From positions 11,827-75,826 of the forward strand of contig CAYXVU010000003.1 in assembly GCA_964468725.1 (NCBI GenBank): 64,000 nucleotides of DNA. The letters are read 5' to 3'. Positions 8,957-16,940 of the stretch are shown here, in pieces. Source of the DNA: CAYXVU01 sp964468725. Its GTDB lineage: Bacteria; Acidobacteriota; Blastocatellia; UBA7656. The position numbers were made by a program, and so were the translations under genes. The first letter of the stretch is position 1. Every line of letters starts with the position of its first letter. The notes beneath the pieces were generated by a model. It did no database searches. It saw nothing but the letters and a program-made list of their open reading frames with translations, and was not told the DNA's origin.

Positions 8957-10108
8957 ATGGCTCGCGTTTACAACTGGCAACTCGGAAGGCAGATGTCCTA
9001 CTGGTATCCTGAAAGTCGCCCGCAAAAACAGTTCGCGGCGGTCTTTGACATCAATAAATGCATCGCGTGTCAAACCTGCACTTTGGCCTGCAAGACGACG
9101 TGGACATCAGGGCAAGGGCAAGAGTACATGCTTTGGAACAACGTCGAGACCAAACCTTATGGCTTCTATCCGTTGGCCTGGGATTTGAAACTTCTCGAAA
9201 AACTTGAAGGGCAGAATTGGGCGACCGGCGAATACGAAGGACGCCCGACTCACACCTACGAAGGGCGCACCATCTTTGAAGCCGCCCCGCCCGGCGAGCG
9301 CGTTTTAGGATGGAGGCCGGAAGATCAAGACTACGCCTATCCCAACGTCGGCGAAGACGATTGCGCGGGGCAGATCGAACATGGCGCGAGTTTGCAAGTG
9401 CCGCATATGAACTGGTTTTTCTATCTGGCGCGCATTTGCAATCACTGCACCTATCCTGCCTGTCTATCATCCTGTCCACGCGGGTCAATCTATAAACGAC
9501 CGGAAGATGGCATTGTATTGCTCGATCAAGGCCGCTGTCGCGGCTATCAGGAATGCGTCAAAGCCTGCCCGTACAAGAAGGTCTTCTTCAATGCGCTGAC
9601 CGGCACATCGGAAAAATGCATCGCCTGTTTTCCGAAGATTGAACAGGGGTTGCAACCGCAATGCTTCGTCAACTGCATCGGCAAGATTCGCTTGGCAGGT
9701 TGGATTTCGCCTCCCGATAAAGCCAAAGCCGATAACCCGATAGACTATCTTGTACACATTCGCAAAATCGCATTGCCGCTCTTTCCGCAATTCGGCTTGG
9801 AACCGAACGTCTATTACATCCCGCCGATTCACGCGCCCGCATCGTTTCTGCGGCAGATGTTCGGGCCGGGCGCAGAAGAGGCTGTGAAGACTTACCGACA
9901 AGCCGCACAAGACCCGGAACTCTCCGGCCTGCTCGGACTCTTTGGCTCGACGGAGATGGTGATACCCAAATGGCGGCGGCAAGGTGATCGAGTGATTGGC
10001 ATAACCGAATCGGGCGCGGAGGCCGTGCGAGTGCCGCTGCGGGAGCCGATTCAGATTCGCCCGGCCTACGATCAGTTGTACCAGATTTCGCGGGTGAATT
10101 GCCCGTGA
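8957..10108 (+). CDS. Molybdoenzyme beta subunit, four Fe-S clusters (NarH/NxrB-like)
   Basis: The protein has 383 residues and no signal peptide, so it is expected to be co-exported with alpha. Four cysteine groups are seen: CIACQTCTLAC near residue 35, CNHCTYPACLSSCP near 155, CRGYQECVKACPYKK near 182, and CIACFPKIEQGLQPQC near 209. In NarH the third group has Trp in place of one Cys and binds [3Fe-4S]; here Tyr occupies that place (CRGYQEC), as I recall for periplasmic type II enzymes. It passes electrons between alpha and the gamma heme. It starts 2 bp after the alpha stop. Confidence 0.92.
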   Translation: MARVYNWQLGRQMSYWYPESRPQKQFAAVFDINKCIACQTCTLACKTTWTSGQGQEYMLWNNVETKPYGFYPLAWDLKLLEKLEGQNWATGEYEGRPTHTYEGRTIFEAAPPGERVLGWRPEDQDYAYPNVGEDDCAGQIEHGASLQVPHMNWFFYLARICNHCTYPACLSSCPRGSIYKRPEDGIVLLDQGRCRGYQECVKACPYKKVFFNALTGTSEKCIACFPKIEQGLQPQCFVNCIGKIRLAGWISPPDKAKADNPIDYLVHIRKIALPLFPQFGLEPNVYYIPPIHAPASFLRQMFGPGAEEAVKTYRQAAQDPELSGLLGLFGSTEMVIPKWRRQGDRVIGITESGAEAVRVPLREPIQIRPAYDQLYQISRVNCP

Positions 10109-10205
10109 GGGCATGAAAGCTGAGATAGGAGAATCGGCGCAAAGGTTCAACCAGATTTGCGGACGGTTCACAGAGTCGCATCCGCGAAGCGAAGAAGGAG
10201 GCTGT

Positions 10206-11060
10206 ATGCGGACACCACTTCGATATATTGCAGGGGTGATGATCTTCAGTTTGGTGATGAGTTGGGGGTGTCGTCGGGCGACGGTTTTGACTCCCGAAGT
10301 CGTTGCGGTTACGGCCAAGCAACTACCAACCGACCCCGGCGACCCGGCGTGGGATAAGGTCTCTGAGCATGTGGCCAAGTTGGTGCTGCAAGATTTGGTC
10401 GAGCCGCGCTTGATGGAGGCTTCGACGCCGGAAGTTCACGTCCGCGCCATAACCGACGGCACGGAGGTTGCCTTTCGATTGCAGTGGGCAGACCCGACGA
10501 TCAATGATGCGCCCGGCCCAATGCATTTTCTCGATGCCTGCGCGGTTCAGGTGCCTTCGAAGGTCGAAGCGAATGTACCCGCGCCGCAGATGGGCGAAGC
10601 GGGCAAGCCCGTCGAAATCGCCTTTTGGCGTGCCGATTGGCAAGCTTCGGTTGACGGGCGCGAAGACTCGATCAACGCCTTGCACCCCAATGCTTCGGTG
10701 GATCATTACCCTTACAACGCACAGTCATTAGAGAAAGGTTCGGAAGCGCAGCAAGAGATGGCGAAACGGTACGCTCCGGCCAGCGCGGTTGGCAATCGCC
10801 GCGTCGGCCCGCGCAACACGCCGGTTGAAGACTTAATTGCCGAAGGGCCGGGCACGCTCTCCCCCGCGCCGCAATCGCTGTCAAAAGGGCGCGGCGCGCA
10901 TGGGCAGGATGGTTGGTCGGTCGTCATTATTCGTCATTTGCCCAATGATTGGACGCCGCAGACGCGCTCGCAGATTGCGTTTGCCGTGTGGGAAGGAAAT
11001 CATCAAGAGGCTGGCGCACGCAAGATGCGAACGGGATGGATTCCGTTGTTGATGAGGTGA
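10206..11060 (+). CDS. Ethylbenzene dehydrogenase-like heme-b gamma subunit, putative lipoprotein
   Basis: ATG 10206 is preferred because GAAGGAGG lies just upstream; a start at 10113 is also open. The 284-residue product has an N-terminal hydrophobic segment ending in a possible lipobox (VMSWGC, Cys22). The body (for example VAFRLQWADPTINDAPGPMHFLDACAVQVP split across residues 83-112, and a C-terminal WSVVIIRHL...IAFAVWEGN region) matches the ethylbenzene dehydrogenase gamma family, which binds one b-type heme. In type II periplasmic enzymes this subunit passes electrons between the beta subunit and c-type cytochromes. Here the partner would be the seven-heme cytochrome encoded upstream. Lipid anchoring would tie the enzyme to a membrane without NarI. 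Confidence 0.8.
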   Translation: MRTPLRYIAGVMIFSLVMSWGCRRATVLTPEVVAVTAKQLPTDPGDPAWDKVSEHVAKLVLQDLVEPRLMEASTPEVHVRAITDGTEVAFRLQWADPTINDAPGPMHFLDACAVQVPSKVEANVPAPQMGEAGKPVEIAFWRADWQASVDGREDSINALHPNASVDHYPYNAQSLEKGSEAQQEMAKRYAPASAVGNRRVGPRNTPVEDLIAEGPGTLSPAPQSLSKGRGAHGQDGWSVVIIRHLPNDWTPQTRSQIAFAVWEGNHQEAGARKMRTGWIPLLMR

Positions 11061-11065
11061 GCAAG

Positions 11066-11716
11066 ATGAACGCGCAGGTGTTACAAGAACTACAGACGCG
11101 CAGGCTGTTGCGGGAAGCGACCGAGTGGCGGTTGCTGAGTTTGCTATTTGAATGTCCGACCGGAGGCTGGCGCGACAAGATCAGGGGGCTGGCCGCAGAG
11201 GTAACGGATGAAGATTTGAAGGCCGCAGTCGTAGCCGCTACAGTAGAAGCGAGCGAGGGGCTTTATCATTCGCTCTTTGGCCCCGGCGGCCCGGCTCCGG
11301 CGCGCGAAATCAGCCATCGGGCTTTGATTCAACCAGGCTATCTGATGGCTGAATTGAGGAGTTACTACGACGCTTTCTCTTATCATGCCAATGCGGCGGA
11401 GGCGGTCGATCATGTGGCGGTAGAAGCCGGATTCCTCGCTTATCTGCGGTTGAAGGAAGCTTACGCAGCGGATTGTGGCGATGCCGAGAAGGCCGAATTG
11501 ACGGCGGCGGCAGCACAGAGCTTTATGCGAGAGCACTTGGCTTTCGTTGCCGAACCGCTCGCTGCTGCGCTTCAGCATTCTGGGGTGGGTTATCTGGCAT
11601 TGGCCGGGCAGGCTTTGCTGCATCGCGCCGGTTCTGCCAAGCGCACAGCGCAAGGGCAACCGCTGCCCATCTTGTCTGAAGATGATGATTGTATGTTCGC
11701 CTGCGGAGAGTCGTAA
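11066..11716 (+). CDS. TorD/NarJ-family molybdoenzyme chaperone
   Basis: The protein has 216 residues and is cytoplasmic and mostly helical. The start at ATG 11066 lies 5 bp after the gamma stop. The segment LFGPGGPAPAREISHR and the following YYDAFSYHANAAEAVDHVAVEAGFLAYLRLKE stretch (about residues 70-138) match the TorD/DmsD/NarJ chaperone core. That core carries an E-rich helix after a substrate-binding loop. These proteins bind the Tat signal of the molybdenum subunit and prevent export until cofactor is inserted, which fits the alpha subunit encoded at 5511. It is the last gene of the tightly spaced operon. Confidence 0.82.
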   Translation: MNAQVLQELQTRRLLREATEWRLLSLLFECPTGGWRDKIRGLAAEVTDEDLKAAVVAATVEASEGLYHSLFGPGGPAPAREISHRALIQPGYLMAELRSYYDAFSYHANAAEAVDHVAVEAGFLAYLRLKEAYAADCGDAEKAELTAAAAQSFMREHLAFVAEPLAAALQHSGVGYLALAGQALLHRAGSAKRTAQGQPLPILSEDDDCMFACGES

Positions 11717-11775
11717 CTTGTGCGCACGATTGGCAACCTGTGGCGCAAATGAGAGTTGGAACGGATGGCCTTCGA

Positions 11776-11793
11776 TTGAGGGAAATTCCTCAA
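11776..11793. promoter_or_regulatory. 18-bp palindrome TTGAG-N8-CTCAA upstream of the porin gene
   Basis: The sequence is TTGAGGGAAATTCCTCAA. It lies in the 242-bp gap between the chaperone and porin genes, 165 bp before the porin start. The same arms with the same 8-bp spacing recur at 26975-26992 before nrfH, which supports a shared operator rather than chance. The arms resemble, but do not match, the FNR half-site TTGAT, and the spacing is 4 bp longer. The regulator is unknown. Confidence 0.45.
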
Positions 11794-11893
11794 CTCCGAT
11801 GGGCGAAAAGCCCAAATTGGCAGGCCAAATCGAGAGCTTCATTTGCAAATCCTGTGCATTCGGCGAGGCACATGATTTGCCCTTTCAGCCGAT

Positions 11894-11910
11894 GTTGTCT
11901 GTTTGACAAC
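11894..11910. promoter_or_regulatory. 17-bp inverted repeat GTTGTC-N5-GACAAC, possible operator
   Basis: The sequence GTTGTCTGTTTGACAAC has perfect 6-bp arms and sits 48 bp before the porin ATG, where a promoter or operator is expected. The rest of the 11717-11958 gap shows no gene. No second copy was noticed by eye. Confidence 0.35.
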
Positions 11911-11958
11911 TAACTGATTTGGCTCTCTGCAAGGATGTGAACTGAGGAGTTTCTGGTG

Positions 11959-13509
11959 ATGAAGAACAACGCAACTGCGCGAATGAGGCTGAAAAAGTAT
12001 TTCGTATGGGTTGCTCTGATCGCTCTGACGCTAACGGGTTGGGTGAATCGGGTGATGGCGCAGCAGCCTGCAACCGCGAGCAGCACAGCAAAACCGGCGA
12101 CGCAATCGCCCGCGCCCATCAAGATCGGCGATCTAACCTTTTCCGGCAGCCTGCGCCTGCGCGCCGAGAATTGGAATTGGTTTGAAACCGCTGCCGCCGA
12201 TCACGATTACACCTTCGGAGCCGCCGTGTTGCGGTTGAGCCTCGCTCAACAAACCGAGCGGCTCGATTGGCAAGTCGAAGGCATGTTTCCGGCGCTTATC
12301 AATCTGCCGGAGAAGGCCATTGCCCCCGCGCCGCAAGGGCAACTGGGACTCGGAGCCAGCTACTTTGCTGCCAACGGACAGCAGGATGCGAGCGCTATAT
12401 TGAGACAGGCCTTCGTGCGCTTCAAAGGGCTGGGCGGCGATCAAGCGAGCAGTCTGCGAATCGGGCGATTCGAATTTGTCGAAGGCGCAGAGACTACACC
12501 TGCCGACGCAACGCTGGCAACCCTCAAACGCGATCATCTGGCGCATCGTCTGATCGGCACTTTTGGCTTTTCGCATGTCGGGCGCAGTTTTGACGGCGTG
12601 CAGTATGCGCGGAATACCAAGACCTCCAATGTAACGGTAGTCGCGGCGCGACCAACCGAAGGGGTCTTTCAATTGCGCAGCCTCTACGAACTGGATGTGG
12701 ACTTCTATTACGGAGCCTATACCCGACCCTTTGCGACGAAGAATACGAAGAGCGACGTGCGCGCTTTCGCCTTGCACTATCATGATGGCCGTCCGGCGCT
12801 GAAGACCGACAATCGCCCTTTGTTGGCGCGCCAAGCCGATGGCGAGAACCTGCGATTGACCACCATCGGCGGACATTCGATTACGGCCATGAAAGCAGGA
12901 AGCGGAACCGCCGATCTGCTAGTTTGGGGAGTCGGACAATTCGGCAGTTGGGGCAGGCTCGATCATCGCGCCGGAGCCATCGCTGTAGAGGCAGGTTATC
13001 AACCGGGCGGCGCGCTTGCCGCCAAACTCAAACCCTGGATACGGGGCGGCTACTTCCGCAGCACCGGAGACGGCAATCCCGGCGATGATGCGCACACCAC
13101 CTTTTTTCAAGTGCTGCCAACGCCGCGCATCTACGCGCGCTTTCCCTTTTACAACCTCATGAATAATGAAGATGTGTTCGCGCAACTGCGGCTGAAACCG
13201 CATGCGCGGTTGGCGCTGCGCGGTGACGTTCGTCATCTGCGCTTGAGCAATGAAAATGATCTTTGGTATGTGGGCGGCGGCGCGTTTCAGAAAAATTCCT
13301 TCGGATACATTGGGCGACCGAGCGGCGGGAAAAAGAGTATGGGGACGCTCTTTGATGTGAGCCTGGATTACACGGTGGCGTCACGCACGGCGTTGACCTT
13401 TTATGTGGGAGGAGTGCGCGGCGGCGGCGTGCCTGCCGCCATTTATCCGCAAGGCGGGAATAATCCGGCAGCCCATTTTCTCTACTTCGAATTCACCCAG
13501 CGATTTTAG
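11959..13509 (+). CDS. Outer-membrane porin, alginate-export (AlgE-like) family
   Basis: The 516-residue protein has an N-terminal signal peptide (hydrophobic WVALIALTLTGWVNRVMAQ). The mature part consists of alternating beta-strand-like segments and ends in an aromatic C-terminus (YFEFTQRF), typical of outer-membrane barrels. The start of the barrel, DLTFSGSLRLRAENWNWF, matches the alginate-export porin family, which in many phyla is a general anion or solute porin. ATG 11959 follows GAGGAG with good spacing. Its place after the molybdoenzyme operon suggests anion (nitrate/nitrite) passage into the periplasm. That role is inference. Confidence 0.82.
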   Translation: MKNNATARMRLKKYFVWVALIALTLTGWVNRVMAQQPATASSTAKPATQSPAPIKIGDLTFSGSLRLRAENWNWFETAAADHDYTFGAAVLRLSLAQQTERLDWQVEGMFPALINLPEKAIAPAPQGQLGLGASYFAANGQQDASAILRQAFVRFKGLGGDQASSLRIGRFEFVEGAETTPADATLATLKRDHLAHRLIGTFGFSHVGRSFDGVQYARNTKTSNVTVVAARPTEGVFQLRSLYELDVDFYYGAYTRPFATKNTKSDVRAFALHYHDGRPALKTDNRPLLARQADGENLRLTTIGGHSITAMKAGSGTADLLVWGVGQFGSWGRLDHRAGAIAVEAGYQPGGALAAKLKPWIRGGYFRSTGDGNPGDDAHTTFFQVLPTPRIYARFPFYNLMNNEDVFAQLRLKPHARLALRGDVRHLRLSNENDLWYVGGGAFQKNSFGYIGRPSGGKKSMGTLFDVSLDYTVASRTALTFYVGGVRGGGVPAAIYPQGGNNPAAHFLYFEFTQRF

Positions 13510-13582
13510 TGAGAGCGGATTCTTCCCTCACGCTAGGGTGTGAACCGTGCCCGTCCGCAGTGGTAGATAGAAGGAGGTGGTT

Positions 13583-14329
13583 ATGATGATTGATAGCGCA
13601 GAGACCGTCGGCCAATTGGCGGTTATGATTCCCGGGGCGACGCAAATTTTCGAACAACTACAGATTGACTATTGCTGTAAGGGGAATCAGACGCTATTGG
13701 AAGCTTGCACGACGGCAAACATTCCGATTGCGTTGGTGATCGTCTCTCTGCAACAGGCAGAGGCTGCGGGACAAGCTGCCGAAGCCGCGCCGCAAAGCTG
13801 GCAGCACGCTACCCTTACCGAGTTGATCGCTCATATTCTGGAGACCCATCACGTCTACACGCGCGCGGAGTTGGAGCGACTGGAATCTTTGCTTGCCAAA
13901 GTCGTTTCCGTGCATGAAAAGAATCACCCCGAGTTGGCGGCGTTGCAGAAGAGCTTCTTTGTCTTAAAGCAAGACTTGCTGCCGCATATGTATAAAGAAG
14001 AGCAAGTGTTGTTTCCGTACCTGATGGAGATGGAAGCCTTGATCGCCCGACAACAGAGCGTGCCGCGTCCGTTCTTCGGCTCGGCGCAGAATCCCATTCG
14101 GATGATGATGCTGGAGCACGATGCGGCGGGCGAGGCGCTGCGCGAGATGCGCGCCTTGACGCAGGATTACCGACTGCCTGCGGATGCCTGTCCGAGCTAT
14201 CACAATCTCTACAGCGGTCTGGCGGCATTCGAAGCCGACTTGCACCGGCACATTCACTTGGAGAACAACCTGCTCTTTCCTCGCGCTTTGGCGATAGAGA
14301 GCCGAGCCGCGAGCGCGACCGTCGCTTGA
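13583..14329 (+). CDS. Iron-sulfur cluster repair di-iron protein (RIC/YtfE/ScdA family)
   Basis: The protein has about 248 residues. The N-terminal ScdA domain includes GATQIFEQLQIDYCCKGNQTL, with the family CC pair. The hemerythrin-like part has metal-ligand motifs HILETHHVYTRAEL, HPELAAL, HMYKEEQVLFPYL, LEHDAAGEALREM and HRHIHLENNLLFP. RIC proteins repair Fe-S clusters damaged by nitric oxide and oxidants. A strong ribosome site (AAGGAGGTGG, 13571-13580) precedes two consecutive ATGs at 13583 and 13586. Placement next to nitrate respiration genes fits nitrosative-stress protection. The next gene starts 1 bp after its stop. Confidence 0.93.
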   Translation: MMIDSAETVGQLAVMIPGATQIFEQLQIDYCCKGNQTLLEACTTANIPIALVIVSLQQAEAAGQAAEAAPQSWQHATLTELIAHILETHHVYTRAELERLESLLAKVVSVHEKNHPELAALQKSFFVLKQDLLPHMYKEEQVLFPYLMEMEALIARQQSVPRPFFGSAQNPIRMMMLEHDAAGEALREMRALTQDYRLPADACPSYHNLYSGLAAFEADLHRHIHLENNLLFPRALAIESRAASATVA

Positions 14330-14330
14330 G

Positions 14331-15149
14331 ATGAAGAGCAAACCGCCCATTCCAAAAGAACACGGCGCGTGGGCGATGCTCTACGCGCCGCTGGTCATGG
14401 CAGCATTGTCATTCGGCAGGTTCGACCTGCGCGGTATCCTCTTCTTCGTCGCCGTGACCGGCGTCTTTTTGGCGCACGAACCGTTTGCCGCTCTAGCCAG
14501 ACTCCGACCTTCGCAACCGAACGGCCTGCAACGCCGAAGTCAGGCGCGCGTGTGGTTAGCGATTTACGCCCTCATTGCCGTTGCCGCAACGCTGCCGTTG
14601 TTGTTGACGTATGATCGCTGGTTGTTGCTGCCTTTCGGGGCTGTCTTGCTGGTGTTGCTGCTCTTACATATTTGGATGGCGGCCAAACGCGCCGAACGCA
14701 AAGTGGTAGGGGAACTGCTCGGCGTCATCAGCCTGACGATGACCGCGCCCGGAGCCTACTATGTCATCGCCGGACGATTTGACGAGATGAGTTTATTGAT
14801 TTGGGTTTTGAACCTGCTCTATTTCGCAAGCGCCGTCTTTTACGTAAAGATGAGAGTCAGCCGTTATGCACAAAAGCCGGATGCCGGGTTGCGCACGTGG
14901 CAATGTGTGATCTATCACCTCGGCTTAGGCGCGCTCGTCTTTTTGGCTCTTCGATGGGAGTTAGTTTCGAGCCTTCTGCTGTTGGCCTACTTTCCCATCA
15001 TGATTCGCGCCTTTGCAGGGCTGCGCCCGCAGGGGCAACGATTGAACCTCAAACGCATCGGCGTTGCCGAACTCGGTTACACGGTCGTCTTCATCATCTT
15101 CGCTGTTTGGGGTATCTACCTCCACTCTCCGCTGCCATCTCCATCTTGA
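14331..15149 (+). CDS. YwiC-like integral membrane protein
   Basis: The protein has 272 residues. It opens with PIPKEHGAWAMLYAPLVMAAL, the hallmark of the YwiC family, followed by about seven or eight hydrophobic helices. The biochemical role is not established. In Bacillus subtilis ywiC lies close to the narK-fnr nitrate respiration region, so linkage to anaerobic nitrate metabolism recurs here. It starts 1 bp after the RIC stop, so both are probably co-transcribed. Confidence 0.85.
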   Translation: MKSKPPIPKEHGAWAMLYAPLVMAALSFGRFDLRGILFFVAVTGVFLAHEPFAALARLRPSQPNGLQRRSQARVWLAIYALIAVAATLPLLLTYDRWLLLPFGAVLLVLLLLHIWMAAKRAERKVVGELLGVISLTMTAPGAYYVIAGRFDEMSLLIWVLNLLYFASAVFYVKMRVSRYAQKPDAGLRTWQCVIYHLGLGALVFLALRWELVSSLLLLAYFPIMIRAFAGLRPQGQRLNLKRIGVAELGYTVVFIIFAVWGIYLHSPLPSPS

Positions 15150-15209
15150 GTCTCCGCCTGTCTTTCGCCTGATTGAAGGTGTGATCGGGGACTCGCAACC
15201 TGACAAGTA

Positions 15210-15550
15210 ATGGTCGCACTCTTGACGGTAGCAGGCCTGAGTCTCTGCGGCGTAATTCCGCTCGATCCATCAGTAGCGGCGGCGCAATCACTCATCGCTG
15301 TGCGCGGCGCGATTGTTCACACGGCGGCGGGTTTGCCCATCGCAAATGCGACGATCATCGTGCGCGTGGGTAAGCTTGTTGCGGTCGGGCAAAACTTTGC
15401 TGTGCCCGCTGGCGCGCAAGTTTTTGAGGTTGCCGGGAAGACAATCGTCCGGGACTGCTTGATGAGCCTTCGCACAGCGGCGCAAATCCCACAGATATCA
15501 ATGATCCCTCTGGCGTAACGGGTCGGTGCATCGGTCAAACCGGCTGAACT
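15210..15550 (+). pseudogene. Amidohydrolase remnant, frameshifted and truncated
   Basis: The frame from 15210 encodes a signal peptide and the N-terminal composite domain of a secreted amidohydrolase (LIAVRGAIVHTAAG...VGKLVAVGQNFAVPAGAQVFEVAGKTIV). At about 15448 the frame changes: shifted by one base the DNA reads RPGLLDEPSHSGANPTDINDPSGV, which resembles the PGLIDxHSH metal-binding segment expected next, and then it stops. No metal-binding barrel remains before the next gene at 15663. It is a decayed gene, and 15550-15662 holds nothing recognisable apart from the leader of the next gene. Confidence 0.65.
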
Positions 15551-15662
15551 CGCTGGCTGGGACAGATGGTTCCGGCTTCATCCTTGCCGCAGCAAGTGGT
15601 AAGATGGGCGCTCGTGCGGGAGTCTCTTCTCTGACCGAAACCAACAACCGGAAAGGCCGACT

Positions 15663-16940
15663 ATGAATAGACGACATCAAATCGCTGCTCTGATCCTGGC
15701 TGTGGCCAGTCTGCTGGGGTTCGTTTCATGCGCCCCTCCGCAGGGTTCCGACACGCCGTTGACCAAAGCGAACTTCGAACAATCCTTTCAAGAGGCTTTG
15801 ATCAAAGCCAAACCGGGCAGCGTGATTGAATTGCCGGAAGGTACATTCAAATTCGATAAGACGCTCTCGCTTTCGGTCAATAACGTCACGCTGCGCGGCA
15901 AAGGGATGGACAAAACGATTCTTTCGTTTGCCGGACAACAGGCAGGGTCTGCGGGGATGCTGGTCAAAGCCAACGATTTCGTCATCGAAGACTTGGCATT
16001 GGAAGATTCGGCGGGCGATGCCCTCAAAGTGGACGGCGGCACTAATATCACGATTCGCCGCGTTCGCGTCGAATGGACGGGCGGCCCGAATGTCAGCAAT
16101 GGCCCTTATGGCATTTATCCCGTCACCTGTAAGAATGTGTTGGTCGAAGAGTCGGTCGCCATCGGCGCCTCTGATGCGGGCATCTACATCGGACAGTCCG
16201 AACAGGTCATCATTCGCCGCAATCGCGCCGAGCAAAATGTCGCTGCCATCGAGATTGAAAATACCAAGCACGCCGATGTCTACGAAAATACCGTGACCAG
16301 TAACACTGGCGGCATACTGGTCTTCAACCTTCCCGATCTGCCGGTGCAAGGGGGCGGCTTCGTGCGCGTCTTTAACAACAAAGTGATGGCCAACAACACG
16401 CCGAACTTTGCCCCCAAAGGGCAGACCGTTTACAACCTCGCCACCGGCACGGGGATGTTGATTATGGCGGTCAAAAACGTTGAAGTCTTTGGCAATGTCA
16501 TCAAAGACCACAATACGACCAACATCAATGTGGTCAGCTACCTGTCGGCGGCGAGCGCCAGCGAAATCAAGAATCCCAACTTCAATCCCTATGTCGCCTC
16601 GGTCTACCTTCATGACAATGAAATCTCCGGCAGCGGCAAAGAACCCGATAGCCGTTTGGAAAAATGGCAAGCCTTAGCGCAAGCCACCGGCAAACCGCTG
16701 CCCGATATTATTTACGATGGCATCCTTGAGCCGGTGAACAACAAACCGGGCACGGTAGCGGATGCAAAAATCTGCATTGAGAAGAATGGCAGCGCGACCT
16801 TCATGAATTTTGACGGGGCGGGCGGCTTCAAAAATATCAGCCGCGATTTGAGCCAGCATAAATGTTCGATTCCGTCGCCCGAAGCCATCACCTTGCCGCA
16901 GACCAACGGCACGAGGGCGAAAGCCGGAGGCAGTCTGTAA
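15663..16940 (+). CDS. Secreted right-handed parallel beta-helix protein
   Basis: The protein has 425 residues. It has a lipoprotein-type signal peptide (LILAVASLLGFVSC, with Cys about 20). Repeats typical of a parallel beta-helix follow (VIELPEGTFKFDKTLSLSV, NNVTLRGKGMDKTIL, NITIRRVRVEWTGG, NVLVEESVAIGASDAGIYIG, EQVIIRRNRAEQN). It overlaps by one base (TAATG) the SO2930-type diheme cytochrome gene. This pairing is, to my knowledge, a conserved neighbourhood in many bacteria. The substrate is unknown; a polysaccharide lyase or epimerase-like role is possible but not shown. Confidence 0.82.
   Translation: MNRRHQIAALILAVASLLGFVSCAPPQGSDTPLTKANFEQSFQEALIKAKPGSVIELPEGTFKFDKTLSLSVNNVTLRGKGMDKTILSFAGQQAGSAGMLVKANDFVIEDLALEDSAGDALKVDGGTNITIRRVRVEWTGGPNVSNGPYGIYPVTCKNVLVEESVAIGASDAGIYIGQSEQVIIRRNRAEQNVAAIEIENTKHADVYENTVTSNTGGILVFNLPDLPVQGGGFVRVFNNKVMANNTPNFAPKGQTVYNLATGTGMLIMAVKNVEVFGNVIKDHNTTNINVVSYLSAASASEIKNPNFNPYVASVYLHDNEISGSGKEPDSRLEKWQALAQATGKPLPDIIYDGILEPVNNKPGTVADAKICIEKNGSATFMNFDGAGGFKNISRDLSQHKCSIPSPEAITLPQTNGTRAKAGGSL

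Noticed and set aside
13509..13531. GTGAG-N13-CTCAC before the RIC gene as a third copy of the shared operator
   Set aside because: Arms and spacing differ from the two matching sites, so it was not counted.
15726..16670. Long open frame on the minus strand (314 codons) opposite the beta-helix gene
   Set aside because: It is the mirror of a strongly coding plus-strand gene with signal peptide and repeats; the reverse product shows no motif or ribosome site.
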